NCBI GenBank assembly: GCA_944548615.1 | Contig: OX155976.1 | Location: 908,596 to 972,595 of the forward strand | Reading direction: 5' to 3' | From: Micropterix aruncella | Taxonomy: Eukaryota; Arthropoda; Insecta; Lepidoptera; Micropterigidae | Length of the DNA: 64,000 nucleotides | Part shown: positions 55,423 through 64,000 of the stretch, one piece after another | Layout: every line of letters begins with the position of its first letter | Position numbering within the stretch: the first letter of the stretch is position 1 | Program-made: the position numbers and the translations under genes | The notes under the pieces: model-generated | Seen by the model: only the letters and a program-made list of their open reading frames with translations | Database searches by the model: none | What the model was told of the DNA's origin: nothing

Positions 55423-56329
55423 TTAACCCGTCAAATGTGAGGCGTCCCATTAGGGATATAAACTTTAATACGTTGAAATGTGAGGCGTCCCAATAGGGTC
55501 ATCATGATGGAGGCCACAGTCGCCGTTTGGTAAAAAATCCATTAAAAAATAGAACGCGCTTCTATATTTTATCGTTTGATGCCAGAAAATAGCCAATGAT
55601 TCGTTACCATTACTGTATACGATAGTATCATGCGATAAAATCTGTACGATACATGGCAACTCTGCCAACTCGTGGAAAATTCCGCTTCACCAGTGCGACA
55701 TTTCGTTCGACTGAGCGCCGCGCGACTCGTTACCGAAATTACAATTGTAAGTGTTTTTAGTTGGATTTTACCCGTAAAAGTGAGTTATATGCATTCTAAA
55801 ATTGTCTAGGAATGATAATTACCGACTGGAGAAGGCCATTTCCTTTTTTTCACGTAGTTTTTAGTAAATTTGTGAAATGTCGTAACACGTCAATGGCGGT
55901 CGAGATCAACATTTTTTTCGAAACGAACGAAATCTCGGGAGTGTAGTGTTTATTTCGGTTTATTTCGCTTATAAAATCGTTATTATTCAATGTAGGAGGT
56001 ATATACTCAAGGAATTAGATGTATTTTGATATTTACACGTCGTTTACAAACTGACCACGTTTTCAGAGTTCATAGTTTGGCGGCAAAAGCCGAAATTTCT
56101 CAATGTGTATAGAGAAGGCTTGCATTTCTATCGATACAAAACAACAACAAAAATACGGAAAAAAAAATTTATTTTCGATATTTTTATTTTTGAGAAATTT
56201 GGTTATTTGAATATCGGATTTTATAGAGAAACTAAAATGCAGCTTAAAATAACATACAACTTTTTTTCAATTTGGGCTTATTTACTGAGAAAATCTAGAC
56301 TGTGTCTCACCATGCGGTGTAAGATCGTT

Positions 56330-56695
56330 ATACCAGCCTGGGGTGACGGGTTCGCCCGTTGTAGTCGACAACCCAAGTTGTTAGTCAGAGTGCACAGTCG
56401 ATTGGCTTATGCCGCACGGTGCGCAGACCGTCCAGAAACGCCAGAAGTTTGATTCCTAGGGGAAACTGCCCATAAGGTGGGGGAATTCAAGCTGATTAGG
56501 GAAGATTTGATAATCCTAGCATAGGAAACTAACCATAGGGCCAGAGTCCTACCCAGGCTCGCACTTCATACGTGGAGGCCGTCGCATAGGTGTTGACCCG
56601 TGAGTGTGACCAACCCTGAACAGAATGGGTCTTCGTGGCTACCTCAGCGAGGGCCCATTAACTTTCTCAACGGTCAACAGCACAGACACGATTGG
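56330..56695 (-). repeat. family A copy upstream of exon A, right arm
   Basis: Complement of the copy at 49160-49512, ending CTCAACGGTCAACAGCACAG. A shared insertion that predates the arm duplication. Confidence 0.85.
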
Positions 56696-56745
56696 GTTAC
56701 TAACTATTTTGTTTTTTTTTTGAAAAATGTATTTTTGTTTTTTAG

Positions 56746-56948
56746 ATGTCTTTTAATCGAGATCCGGATCGGACGCCGCCCCAGGCGTTCCTAGATCTCC
56801 TGGAGGAGTCGGGGTCCAATTCGGATGAAATAGATGAGGGTGCAGCGCCGGCGTTCTGGGATGATGACGTTGGATATGACGATGACGACGCAGATATCGT
56901 GAAAATGTCGATCGATTTTCAAAGCCCCGGCGGAACTCTGGGTAATTA
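56746..56948 (+). CDS. right arm unit, exon A with ATG, acidic N-terminus
   Basis: The ATG sits directly after the acceptor ATTTTTGTTTTTTAG; the donor is AATTA|GTAAGTAT, close to consensus. It reads MSFNRDPDRTPPQAFLDLLE, then SNSDEIDEGAAPAFWDDDVG, and ends MSIDFQSPGGTLGN plus two bases. About 12 of the residues from 48 to 60 in the left copy's extra stretch are missing here. The acidic character fits a piggyBac-type N-terminus, but the unit as a whole lacks a transposase core. Best start choice because of the acceptor and the match to the left arm. Confidence 0.55.
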
Positions 56949-57020
56949 GTAAGTATATAAAGAATTCCATGTTATTTTCAGAATTTATCGTCAATTTATT
57001 GTATTTTTGTCTTTCAATAG

Positions 57021-57247
57021 TGAGTGGCCGCTGTCATCATCCCGGTTGTCGGCTGCGCCGCTGCCTCCACCACGCGGGCCGGTTGCAGCCCTTGGCCAGC
57101 GCGGGCACAGCGGCGCCCGAGCCGCGTCCAGCAGCGCGGGCGACTGCCCGTTCCGGCCCAGCATCCGCCACCCGCCACCGCCTAGAACCCAGCGCTCGCC
57201 CGCCGGGCCGCCCACCCGACGCCTATTTTTCGCCCAACTACAGAGAG
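57021..57247 (+). CDS. right arm unit, exon B, frameshifted near its end
   Basis: Acceptor GTCTTTCAATAG and donor GAGAG|GTATAAAA. In phase with exon A it reads EWPLSSSRLSAAPLPPPRGP and SSSAGDCPFRPSIRHPPPPR, matching the left arm. Near 57218 one extra base shifts it, so the shared DAYFSPNYRE end falls in another frame and the exon no longer enters exon C correctly. It has a single degenerate version of the 60-bp repeat. Very rich in Pro, Arg and Ala. Confidence 0.5.
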
Positions 57248-57547
57248 GTATAAAATACAAATATTTATTTATTTTCCAAAACTTTTCGGTACGAGTACTT
57301 TACCTTCCTAATAACTCACATGAATACTCAATATCATTAAAACCATAGATTTAAGTAGCAAAATTGCGTTTAAAAGTATCCGAAGACGACTCTATTCGAC
57401 CATTCGGCTACCCGATACCAGGAGATAGCCGGACAAAGGATGCCATGGTCCGCGATAGATTCGGTACACACCGATCACCGCAAGACAAGGGAGAGGATCA
57501 CTCGAGCGACTTCGAACCTGTAACCAGTTTCGAATCGCTAATCGCTA

Positions 57548-57720
57548 GTTTAGGTAGGTTTAGGACAGCTGCCTTGCCGCATGTGAACGTTTACCGTACC
57601 GCCCATTCGCTCCCCCTTCGAAGCCGAAGAATGTGAGATGCGGAAATTGCGGTTTTAGATAATTTTTCCAGGAAGGAGTTTGAAATTTTCCCGGAGAGAC
57701 CGAGATATTTATAGAGTCAC
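57548..57720 (-). pseudogene. retroelement C-terminal fragment inside an intron, right arm
   Basis: Opposite-strand counterpart of 47440-47600 (LSRKISNSFLEKL equivalent), matching the fragment at 12176-12583. Confidence 0.7.
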
Positions 57721-57824
57721 CCGTTCTCTCAATCTCGGTCTTCGGCGGGTACAAATACACCAATTCTTCTAAGGACGGTCAGATTATCGACGATCCTACT
57801 AAGCAGTATTTTGTTACTTTTCAG

Positions 57825-57886
57825 ACATCGCCGCTGCGTACGCGCTCTGCTTCCCCTGTCTGCCTTTCGCCGCCTAGCACTCTAAG
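57825..57886 (+). CDS. right arm unit, exon C, 62 bp
   Basis: Acceptor GTTACTTTTCAG, donor AAG|GTCTGTATTT, the same length as in the left arm. In phase 0 it reads TSPLRTRSASPVCLSPPS. The left copy has W in place of C. Because exon B is frameshifted in this arm, direct splicing from it would instead give a frame that stops at the TAG inside CCGCCTAGC. Confidence 0.5.
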
Positions 57887-57968
57887 GTCTGTATTTATTC
57901 ATTTTTCTGGAAGTCTCTAACTATAGAACACCTTTGATAATCCACTATATATAGATAATCCACTATAT

Positions 57969-58990
57969 ACATTGATCTGGAAGTCTCTAACTATAGAACA
58001 CCTTTGATAATCCACTATATAGGAATTGTGTCATAGTACATCAAAAATCAATAATATTCACCGAGACGAGATTTTAAAAGTGTATGTTACCAGCCGATTC
58101 TAACTTATAAACCTCAAATTGATTCAAACTAGCTAAAACCAAGTGCATAAGGACCTAACAAATGGGTCTAGACACATAGAATACTCATTATTATTCTTCT
58201 TCTTCTTTTGGAGAATACATTTTAGTCAGGATAGGAGAATTTCATATATGAAGGAGCTCTCGTACAAGTGAAAACAGGGCAATCATCATCCGATATTGGA
58301 AAAGTGACTTAAAACTATTAGCATACATTGATCTGGAAGTCTCTAACTATAGAACACCTTTGATAATCCACTATATAGGAATTGTGTCATAGTACATCAA
58401 AAATCAATATTATTCACCGAGACGAGATTTTAAAAGTGTATGTTACCAGCCGATTCTAACTTATAAACCTCAAATTGATTCAAACTAGCTAAAACCAAGT
58501 GCATAAGGACCTAACAAATGGGTCTAGACACATAGAATACTCATTATTATTCTTCTTCTTCTTTTGGAGAATACATTTTAGTCAGGATAGGAGAATTTCA
58601 TATATGAAGGAGCTCTCGTACAAGTGAAAACAGGTCAATCATCATCCGATATTGGAAAAGTGACTTAAAACTATTAGCATACATTGATCTGGAAGTCTCT
58701 AACTATAGAACACCTTTGATAATCCACTATATAGGAATTGTGTCATAGTACATCAAAAATCAATATTATTCACCGAGACGAGATTTTAAAAGTGTATGTT
58801 ACCAGCCGATTCTAACTTATAAACCTTAAATTGATTCAAACTAGCTAAAACCAAGTGCATAAGGACCTAACAAATGGGTCTAGATACATAGAATACTCAT
58901 TATTATTCTTCTTTTTCTTTTGGAGAATACATTTTAGTCAGGATAGGAGAATTTCGTATATGAAGGAGCTCATACAAGAGAAAACAGGGC
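57969..58990. repeat. 356-bp tandem repeat, three units
   Basis: ACATTGATCTGGAAGTCTC starts units at 57969, 58325 and 58681. Units one and two are almost identical; the third diverges after GAAAACAGGG. A short partial unit precedes at 57908. It lies in the intron after exon C and is absent from the left arm. Confidence 0.95.
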
Positions 58991-59404
58991 TATTTCACTT
59001 GAAATCTCAATTATCTGCATACTTTGAATATCTTTATACATATATTAGTACATATATATATTATTACATATATATTAGTACATATAGTATACATAGGAAA
59101 TAATACACGAGATTTGGTTTAGGTAGTAATATATAATTTAATAAAACAACTTAAATTATTAGCGAGAGCAATTGAGACTCCGCATACATTGGACCCCTTT
59201 CAAGCAGGTACTTCTTTATAAGTATTTTGAATGAATTTAAGTTGTTTGCATTCTTATAACTCTCATTTAAATTATTATAAAATCTCGGCGCAAGGAAGTA
59301 AAAATGCCTTTGGGCAAATGAGGACTTTACAATCGGAATATTATAATTCGACCCAGTAGCTTGCCTTGTGTTTTTAGTTTGTTGGCTTCTTGTCTGCTGA
59401 TCCT

Positions 59405-59565
59405 TGATTCTGTGAAACTCAATTCAGTAGCCTCCTCGTGTAAAAGGCTACCCCAGGTAAGGCTCTTGCGTCTCAGGCCTCACGGCTAGTGGATCGGTTT
59501 CTCCTGGTGGATTTCCCCGGGCGCTACTGGACGGTTTGCGTACCGTTCGACAATTTGAATATTAC
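59405..59565 (+). repeat. family A, second module, right arm
   Basis: TCAGTAGCCTCCTCGTGTAA to TTTGCGTACCGTTCGACAA, matching 29575-29740. Confidence 0.7.
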
Positions 59566-59865
59566 GATGAATAATTTTACTACATATCTTTTCTACTACT
59601 TATGAATAATTTTACTACGTATCAATTGATTTTATATTCCCTAAGGGGATTCATTTTTCACTGGACTGTTACGGGATGACATAACGATTCTAGTAATACC
59701 GCAGACTTCTAAATCGGTCTGAGCGTTTAGAAGTTATGATGGAATAAAGAAACAGAAATTTGCGGTCAGGGGAAATTTTCGATCACTACAACAGAATTAG
59801 GTTTTTGAAATTGAATTGAAATTTAGACAGGACGTGAGAACTAATAATATTGTTTTAATTTTCAG

Positions 59866-59986
59866 ACGACCTCTAGCGGCGGCGGGGCGAGTAGCCGGCG
59901 CGCGGCGCGCGGCGGAGAGCGACGGGCGGCGTTTTGTTATTACTGTTTCATATAGAATAACGACGTTTCACTCGAAATTTTGTTGA
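59866..59986 (+). CDS. right arm unit, putative last exon (E)
   Basis: Acceptor TTGTTTTAATTTTCAG. In the phase left by exon C it reads RPLAAAGRVAGARRAAESDG then RRFVITVSYRITTFHSKFC and stops at 59984-59986. The GC-rich opening, Arg/Ala-rich, contrasts with the AT-rich intron. The left copy lacks 7 bases here, so the two arms predict different C-termini; at least one is broken, or the exon is untranslated. Confidence 0.35.
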
Positions 59987-60582
59987 ATTACAAGGAATTT
60001 TGATGAAACTCCATTACTCGATTATATGTATCATTATATTTCAACGATGTAACGTGATGTGTGTTATGCACTTTTTTTTGTGATACATTATAAATTTTTA
60101 TCAAATGTGGCAATTTTTAAACGTGCATGTACTATTTTGTACTGGATATTTAGTACCAATAAAAAAAAATTAAAGTATAAGTCGCATAAAAAATAAATGA
60201 TAAAATCCAATCTCATATTTTTCTATGTTTCTTTTGTATATAAAGAAACGAATAATTGTATACCTAATATACCAACTGATGAAAGTTTTTATTTTAGTCG
60301 GTACAATTGTTTTGTTTATTTTTATGACATGTTTGTTTTATTTTTATCAAATGACTGTTACTGTAAAATTTTGTACTGGAAATTTATTCTATTTTTGATA
60401 TTTCTAAATGATATTTTTAATATTTAGACAATGTAATGGTTAATTTTGTATAGTTTATTGACTTTCAGATTTCTAACTTGATTTAATTTTATTTTTGCCA
60501 GATATATGATATGTTTAAAATATGAATATTATAAAAAATGTATTTATTAATTGTAAGTTCTATACCCTTACCGGGTTTTTTG

Positions 60583-60606
60583 GAATAAATAAACTTTGAA
60601 CTTTGA
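60583..60606 (+). repeat. (AACTTTG)n tail after exon E, right arm
   Basis: GGAATAAATAAACTTTGAAC then CTTTGAAAT, including AATAAA. It could be the poly(A) region of the arm unit or an old non-LTR tail. Confidence 0.55.
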
Positions 60607-60654
60607 AATAAAACAAAAATGGTTTCTTGAGTTTTCTTCTAGAAAATAATAATT

Positions 60655-61300
60655 ATTATACAAAAGTTGTTAAAAAACGAATATACCGCGTGAAGTTTGT
60701 AGCACCCGACGTTTCGGCGATGTTGCAGCGGCCGCTGTCCAGTCTACTCGGGACAACGGCGGCTGCAACGTCGCCGAAACGTCGGGTGCTACAAACTTCA
60801 CGCGGTAAATTCGTTTTTTAACCACTTTGTATAATGCCTTTGCCATTATTATGAAATCAAAAACTTAACGCGTTTGTTTGACATTATAAATAGCTTTATA
60901 AACGAATTTACCGCGTGATGTTTGTAGCACCCGACGTTTCGGCGATGTTGCAGCGGCCGCTGTCCAGTCTACCCTGGACAACGGCGGCTGCAACGTCGCC
61001 GAAACGTCGGGTGCTACAAAGTTCACGCGGTAAATTCGTTTATAAAGCTATTTATAATGTCAAACAACCGCGATAATCTTTGATTTCATAATAATTGCAA
61101 AGGCATGATACAAATGTGGTTAAAAAACGAATTTACCACGTAAAGTTTGGACACCAACGTTTCGGCGACGTTGCAGCCGCCGCTGTCCAGTCTACCCTGG
61201 GCAACGTCGCCGAAACGTCGGGTGCTACACACTTCACGCGGTAAATTCGTTTATAAAGCTATAATGTGAAGCAACCGCGATAGTCTGATTTCATAATAAT
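60655..61300. repeat. three family F foldback units, right arm
   Basis: Mirror of 42791-43430; units near 60680-60820, 60900-61040 and 61130-61245. Confidence 0.85.
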
Positions 61301-62313
61301 TGCAAAGGCATACAAAAGTGGTTAGAAGTTTTTCGAATGTATTGAAAACTTGACGCGTATTAGATGTCCAATAACTAATTATTATACTCCAGTCACATTT
61401 CATAGAAGAAACTAGAAAATCACACTCCGAATTTGCCTAAACAAATGAGATCGCACCGCGGCGTATTGCATAGACAGGCGCGCTGCCTAATTTTATCGAT
61501 ATTCGCGAAATCGCGGGGTGCGCATACCTATTTGTTTACGTAATTAGTATAGAAGAATTACCATATTTTGAGTGTGATTTCCTATAGTTTTTCTATGAAA
61601 TGTGACTCTTTAGAGTATAATAATTAGTTATTAGACATATAATAAGCACATAATAACACAATATATTTGAAAAACTTTATCCACTTTTGTATTATGACCT
61701 GTCAAAGTTAATGCCAAATTTTCGTCACCGACTCGCAAAAGTTTGGATTTTTCTGTAATATTAGACAAAGCTGAAAGAACTGGTATGATTTTATAAGAAG
61801 TGTAGTGTAGTGGAAAAGTTATTATGAAAGAATTTCATATAAATAAAGTCCATAAGTAGTCAGAAATACAAAATTAAAAAAAAAAATTTTTACGAGGAGA
61901 CATCAAATTTTTCTTGGTTATTATGACTGAAAAACTAAATATTTTTGTATGCAAAGAAGTAAAACAAAATAATGGTTTTGGTAAAGCATTTAATAAAGAA
62001 CATAACTGTAAATACAATTTCCGCATAGACTTTCGTATTTTGTGATAAAAACATCGAAATGATAAATAGGCGAGTTTTTTCACTTCGCCAAATTTGTAAT
62101 TTGTCGCCATTATTATCTTAATTGATTTACGAGATAAGGTTATAATGTTTTATATGTCAAATTTCAATGCGATCAATTTACAGTTCTTCTTTTTATGATC
62201 CGTATAGTGGTTTACAAGTTATGGTCGTTTTTATCAAGGTCGTCGATTTTGCGCGCAAAAAGGTCGCGCGCGAATGGGACGGCTGAATTTTATTCCGCGA
62301 GGAGAGGGGTTAA

Positions 62314-62570
62314 CCCATAACTATTGACTAATCAGTCATTAACGATCTGATTTATCTATTTTTTTGTTAAATAACGCTCTGCCACATTGACAACAAGCGA
62401 ATTTCTTAATGATAATTCGTGCTTCTAATTCTACATATGATTTTAAGTATTTATTTTACGTATTATGAGAAAATTGATGTTGCATATTCGGCGGGAAATA
62501 TCGTATTTTGACTTGATTTTGCCGCCTTTTCCACGCGTCGTTTCCGCTTTCGAAGCGTCGTCTGCCTACT
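62314..62570. other. unassigned right flank of the 20.5-kb structure
   Basis: AT-rich at first, then GC-richer with GCGTCGTTTCC and CGAAGCGTCG. No gene. Confidence 0.45.
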
Positions 62571-62606
62571 AGAATATTCTGGAAGGTTCTAGAAACTTTT
62601 TATAAG
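62571..62606 (+). promoter_or_regulatory. five-unit heat-shock element next to a TATA box
   Basis: Five contiguous alternating pentamers, AGAAT, ATTCT, GGAAG, GTTCT, AGAAA, match nGAAn/nTTCn without error (62571-62595). TATAAG follows at 62601-62606. Heat-shock factor trimers bind such arrays (family knowledge). I see no downstream coding frame, so any transcript is unidentified; the element works in either orientation. Confidence 0.6.
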
Positions 62607-63324
62607 CTTTTCCGTTTCCGTTTCCCTTTTCGGAAGCGAAATAATACAACTATTTTATTTCAACTTTATTTATTGATATCATTTTTATCTAGTAATTCCT
62701 CTATTTTAATTAAGTGTTTCTAATTTTCCTCATTTTAACAATTAAATTTTATTTTGACTGGCAATTATTTGGTGATAAATTCTTTGGACTTCATCGATTC
62801 TGTTTTCTTGCATCGATATCGATTATGTTTTCCAATTTCTCTTAATAATAAATCAAATGTTCTTTAAATGACTTTATCAATATTGCTATTAAATTCTCCC
62901 ATAATTCCCACTATTTAATGAACCCCTTTTATATTTCTTTGAAAAACCAATCGGTCGACTTTTTCAAGTCCATAACTACGCTTCTATTGTCTATTTGTCA
63001 ATTGTTGATTTTTACGTCGATTTTTCGTAAAAATCTCAAAATATGCTAATTTCTTGCCAAATACTCCTGATTGTCTATTTTTAAACCCCTAATGATGTCC
63101 TTAACTCTCAAAAACTACTCAAAACCCTTTATTTATGTAACGATGGCACTGCGCTCTATAGTTTAGCAACAGCCCTTCTTCCATCTGTCAGTTTTAGTTC
63201 CTAATTAAATCGCTAGATGTCACTATGATCTTTTTAAGTACAATTTAATTTTTTAAAATTCGATTAATCTATTTTGCGTTTAGCTTAAAACGGCTACGCG
63301 CTCATGTGATGATTTTCAAATCAT
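62607..63324. other. unassigned, AT-rich
   Basis: No frame of note and no recognised repeat. It lies downstream of the heat-shock element in the TATA direction. Confidence 0.45.
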
Positions 63325-63475
63325 TACAGGATGCTCGAAACGTGGCAAAAAAACGTCACGAATGGAAGCGAATCGTGATCAGGAGTACTAGATCCAGCGG
63401 CACCGACAGCAGCGTATTGTCTGCGAGGGCGACCCCCCTCCCCAATCGCCGGCTACGGAATAAATAAATAATATT
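63325..63475 (+). pseudogene. 3' end of an RTE-like non-LTR retrotransposon
   Basis: AAACGTGGCAAAAAAACGTC to ATCGCCGGCTACGGAATAAA is nearly the same as 1180-1325. It encodes the last residues (a variant of AKNRQELKRIVNG) and ends in an AATAAATAAATAAT tail. Confidence 0.55.
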
Positions 63476-64000
63476 AATTCCATAACTGAATATGAAATGA
63501 AGTTAGTCACACGTGGTCTCTAGCTAATTGTGTGTAATTGTTTTTCGCGTTGAGCGCCCCCGCCGCAGGGCGAGTGCGAGTTCTGGGGCGAGGGAGAGAG
63601 GGCGGCAACAACTTCTTAATACGTTATGTAAAAGTTGGGCAGCCCTCGTAAATTAGACGACCGTAGATGATTTTGATAAGGGGCCTTAGCTGCCCACAAT
63701 AAAAAAACTTATTCACGCATAATGGCCGACGAGAGGGGGGAGATCGCCGCCTTAAGAGGGGGGTCTCGACGAGGGCCAGGGGTCTATTTGACTTATATGA
63801 ATCACACACCGGGGAGGAAAAATCAAGGAATCGACGTCCAGTTCGCTCAAGGATTTGTTAATGGATTTTCAATTACAACTGAGCGAATCTAAGATAAATT
63901 CAATGAATGAAATCTAGGGACGTCAATACATCCCTAGGGATTTACAATACAAGACACTATATTCCGGATTTACTAGTTTGGAAAACCGGGATTTTACTAT
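63476..64000. other. unassigned end of window
   Basis: A GC-richer stretch at 63545-63605 and 63720-63785 (GAGGGGGG-type runs). A 61-codon minus-strand frame at 63624-63809 has no recognised motif. Confidence 0.4.

Larger units (their letters stand above)
55427..62309 (+). mobile_element. right arm: piggyBac-like TTAA element, 6.9 kb
   Basis: TTAA at 55423-55426 and 62310-62313. The inner end CCCGTCAAATGTGAGGCG has the repeat AAATGTGAGGCGTCCCA at 55433 and 55476 (offset 43). The coding unit runs outward on the plus strand. It shares the internal family A and retroelement insertions with the left arm, plus a private 356-bp tandem array. Confidence 0.75.
41764..62313. mobile_element. 20.5-kb TTAA-bounded inverted structure made of piggyBac-like elements
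   Basis: The left outer end reads TTAA CCCCTCTCCTCGCGG from 41764 and the right outer end reads its exact complement up to TTAA at 62310-62313. Matching DNA runs inward on both sides for 7-8.6 kb, then stops at inner TTAA sites (50402-50405; 55423-55426). It can be read as two insertions of one element in opposite orientations, or as a composite that could be excised from its outer ends. The sequence alone does not decide. Confidence 0.8.

Noticed and set aside
41764..62313. Maverick/Polinton or viral integration
   Set aside because: Inverted arms and TTAA fit piggyBac-like ends; no polymerase, integrase or capsid-like frame was seen.

Overview
This window reads as repeat-dense, AT-rich nuclear DNA of an insect, most likely a moth or butterfly. 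Part of that call rests on memory: the 311-bp inverted-repeat element at 10758 and the tail at 10141-10440 look like repeats I associate with Lepidoptera. I could support no conventional host gene, rRNA or tRNA. Nearly everything recognisable is a transposable element or the remains of one. Most long reading frames are artefacts of (AT)n, C-rich or (TACA)n tracts.

Region 1 (1-18 kb) holds two long (AT)n tracts and a 284-bp hAT-type element with an 8-bp target duplication. It also has four copies of a non-autonomous Helitron family (TC start, hairpin plus CTAG end), a 5'-truncated RNase H-bearing retrotransposon with a 14-bp target duplication, a retroelement fragment flanked by a 102-bp direct repeat, and a 370-bp inverted repeat whose arms lie 2.2 kb apart. 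Region 2 (18-41 kb) holds an 866-codon reverse transcriptase/RNase H frame (minus strand) nested inside an older foldback element. It also has several 5'-truncated or decayed non-LTR elements, a hAT remnant nested in an RTE-like element, C-rich repeats, and clusters of a GC-rich repeat that may be a second Helitron-like family.

Region 3 (41.76-62.31 kb) is the most unusual part. Two copies of one TTAA-flanked, piggyBac-like element (8.6 kb on the left, 6.9 kb on the right) face opposite ways around a 5-kb spacer, which itself contains a third TTAA-flanked element of 3.5 kb. The outer ends are mirror images and also sit on TTAA, so the whole 20.5 kb could act as one unit. Each arm carries a multi-exon coding unit with an acidic first part, a Ser/Pro-rich second part and small phase-compatible downstream exons, but no recognisable transposase catalytic core. 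Short TTAA elements elsewhere (13757, 26765, 34296) share sequence with the arm ends. In four of these elements one terminus has a direct repeat offset by 43-44 bp.

Region 4 (62.3-64 kb) is mostly unassigned, except for a perfect five-unit heat-shock element next to a TATA box at 62571-62606 and one retroelement 3' end. Coordinates of repeats are by eye; ends given by target duplications, TTAA, TC/CTAG or splice sites are exact, others are accurate to tens of bases.
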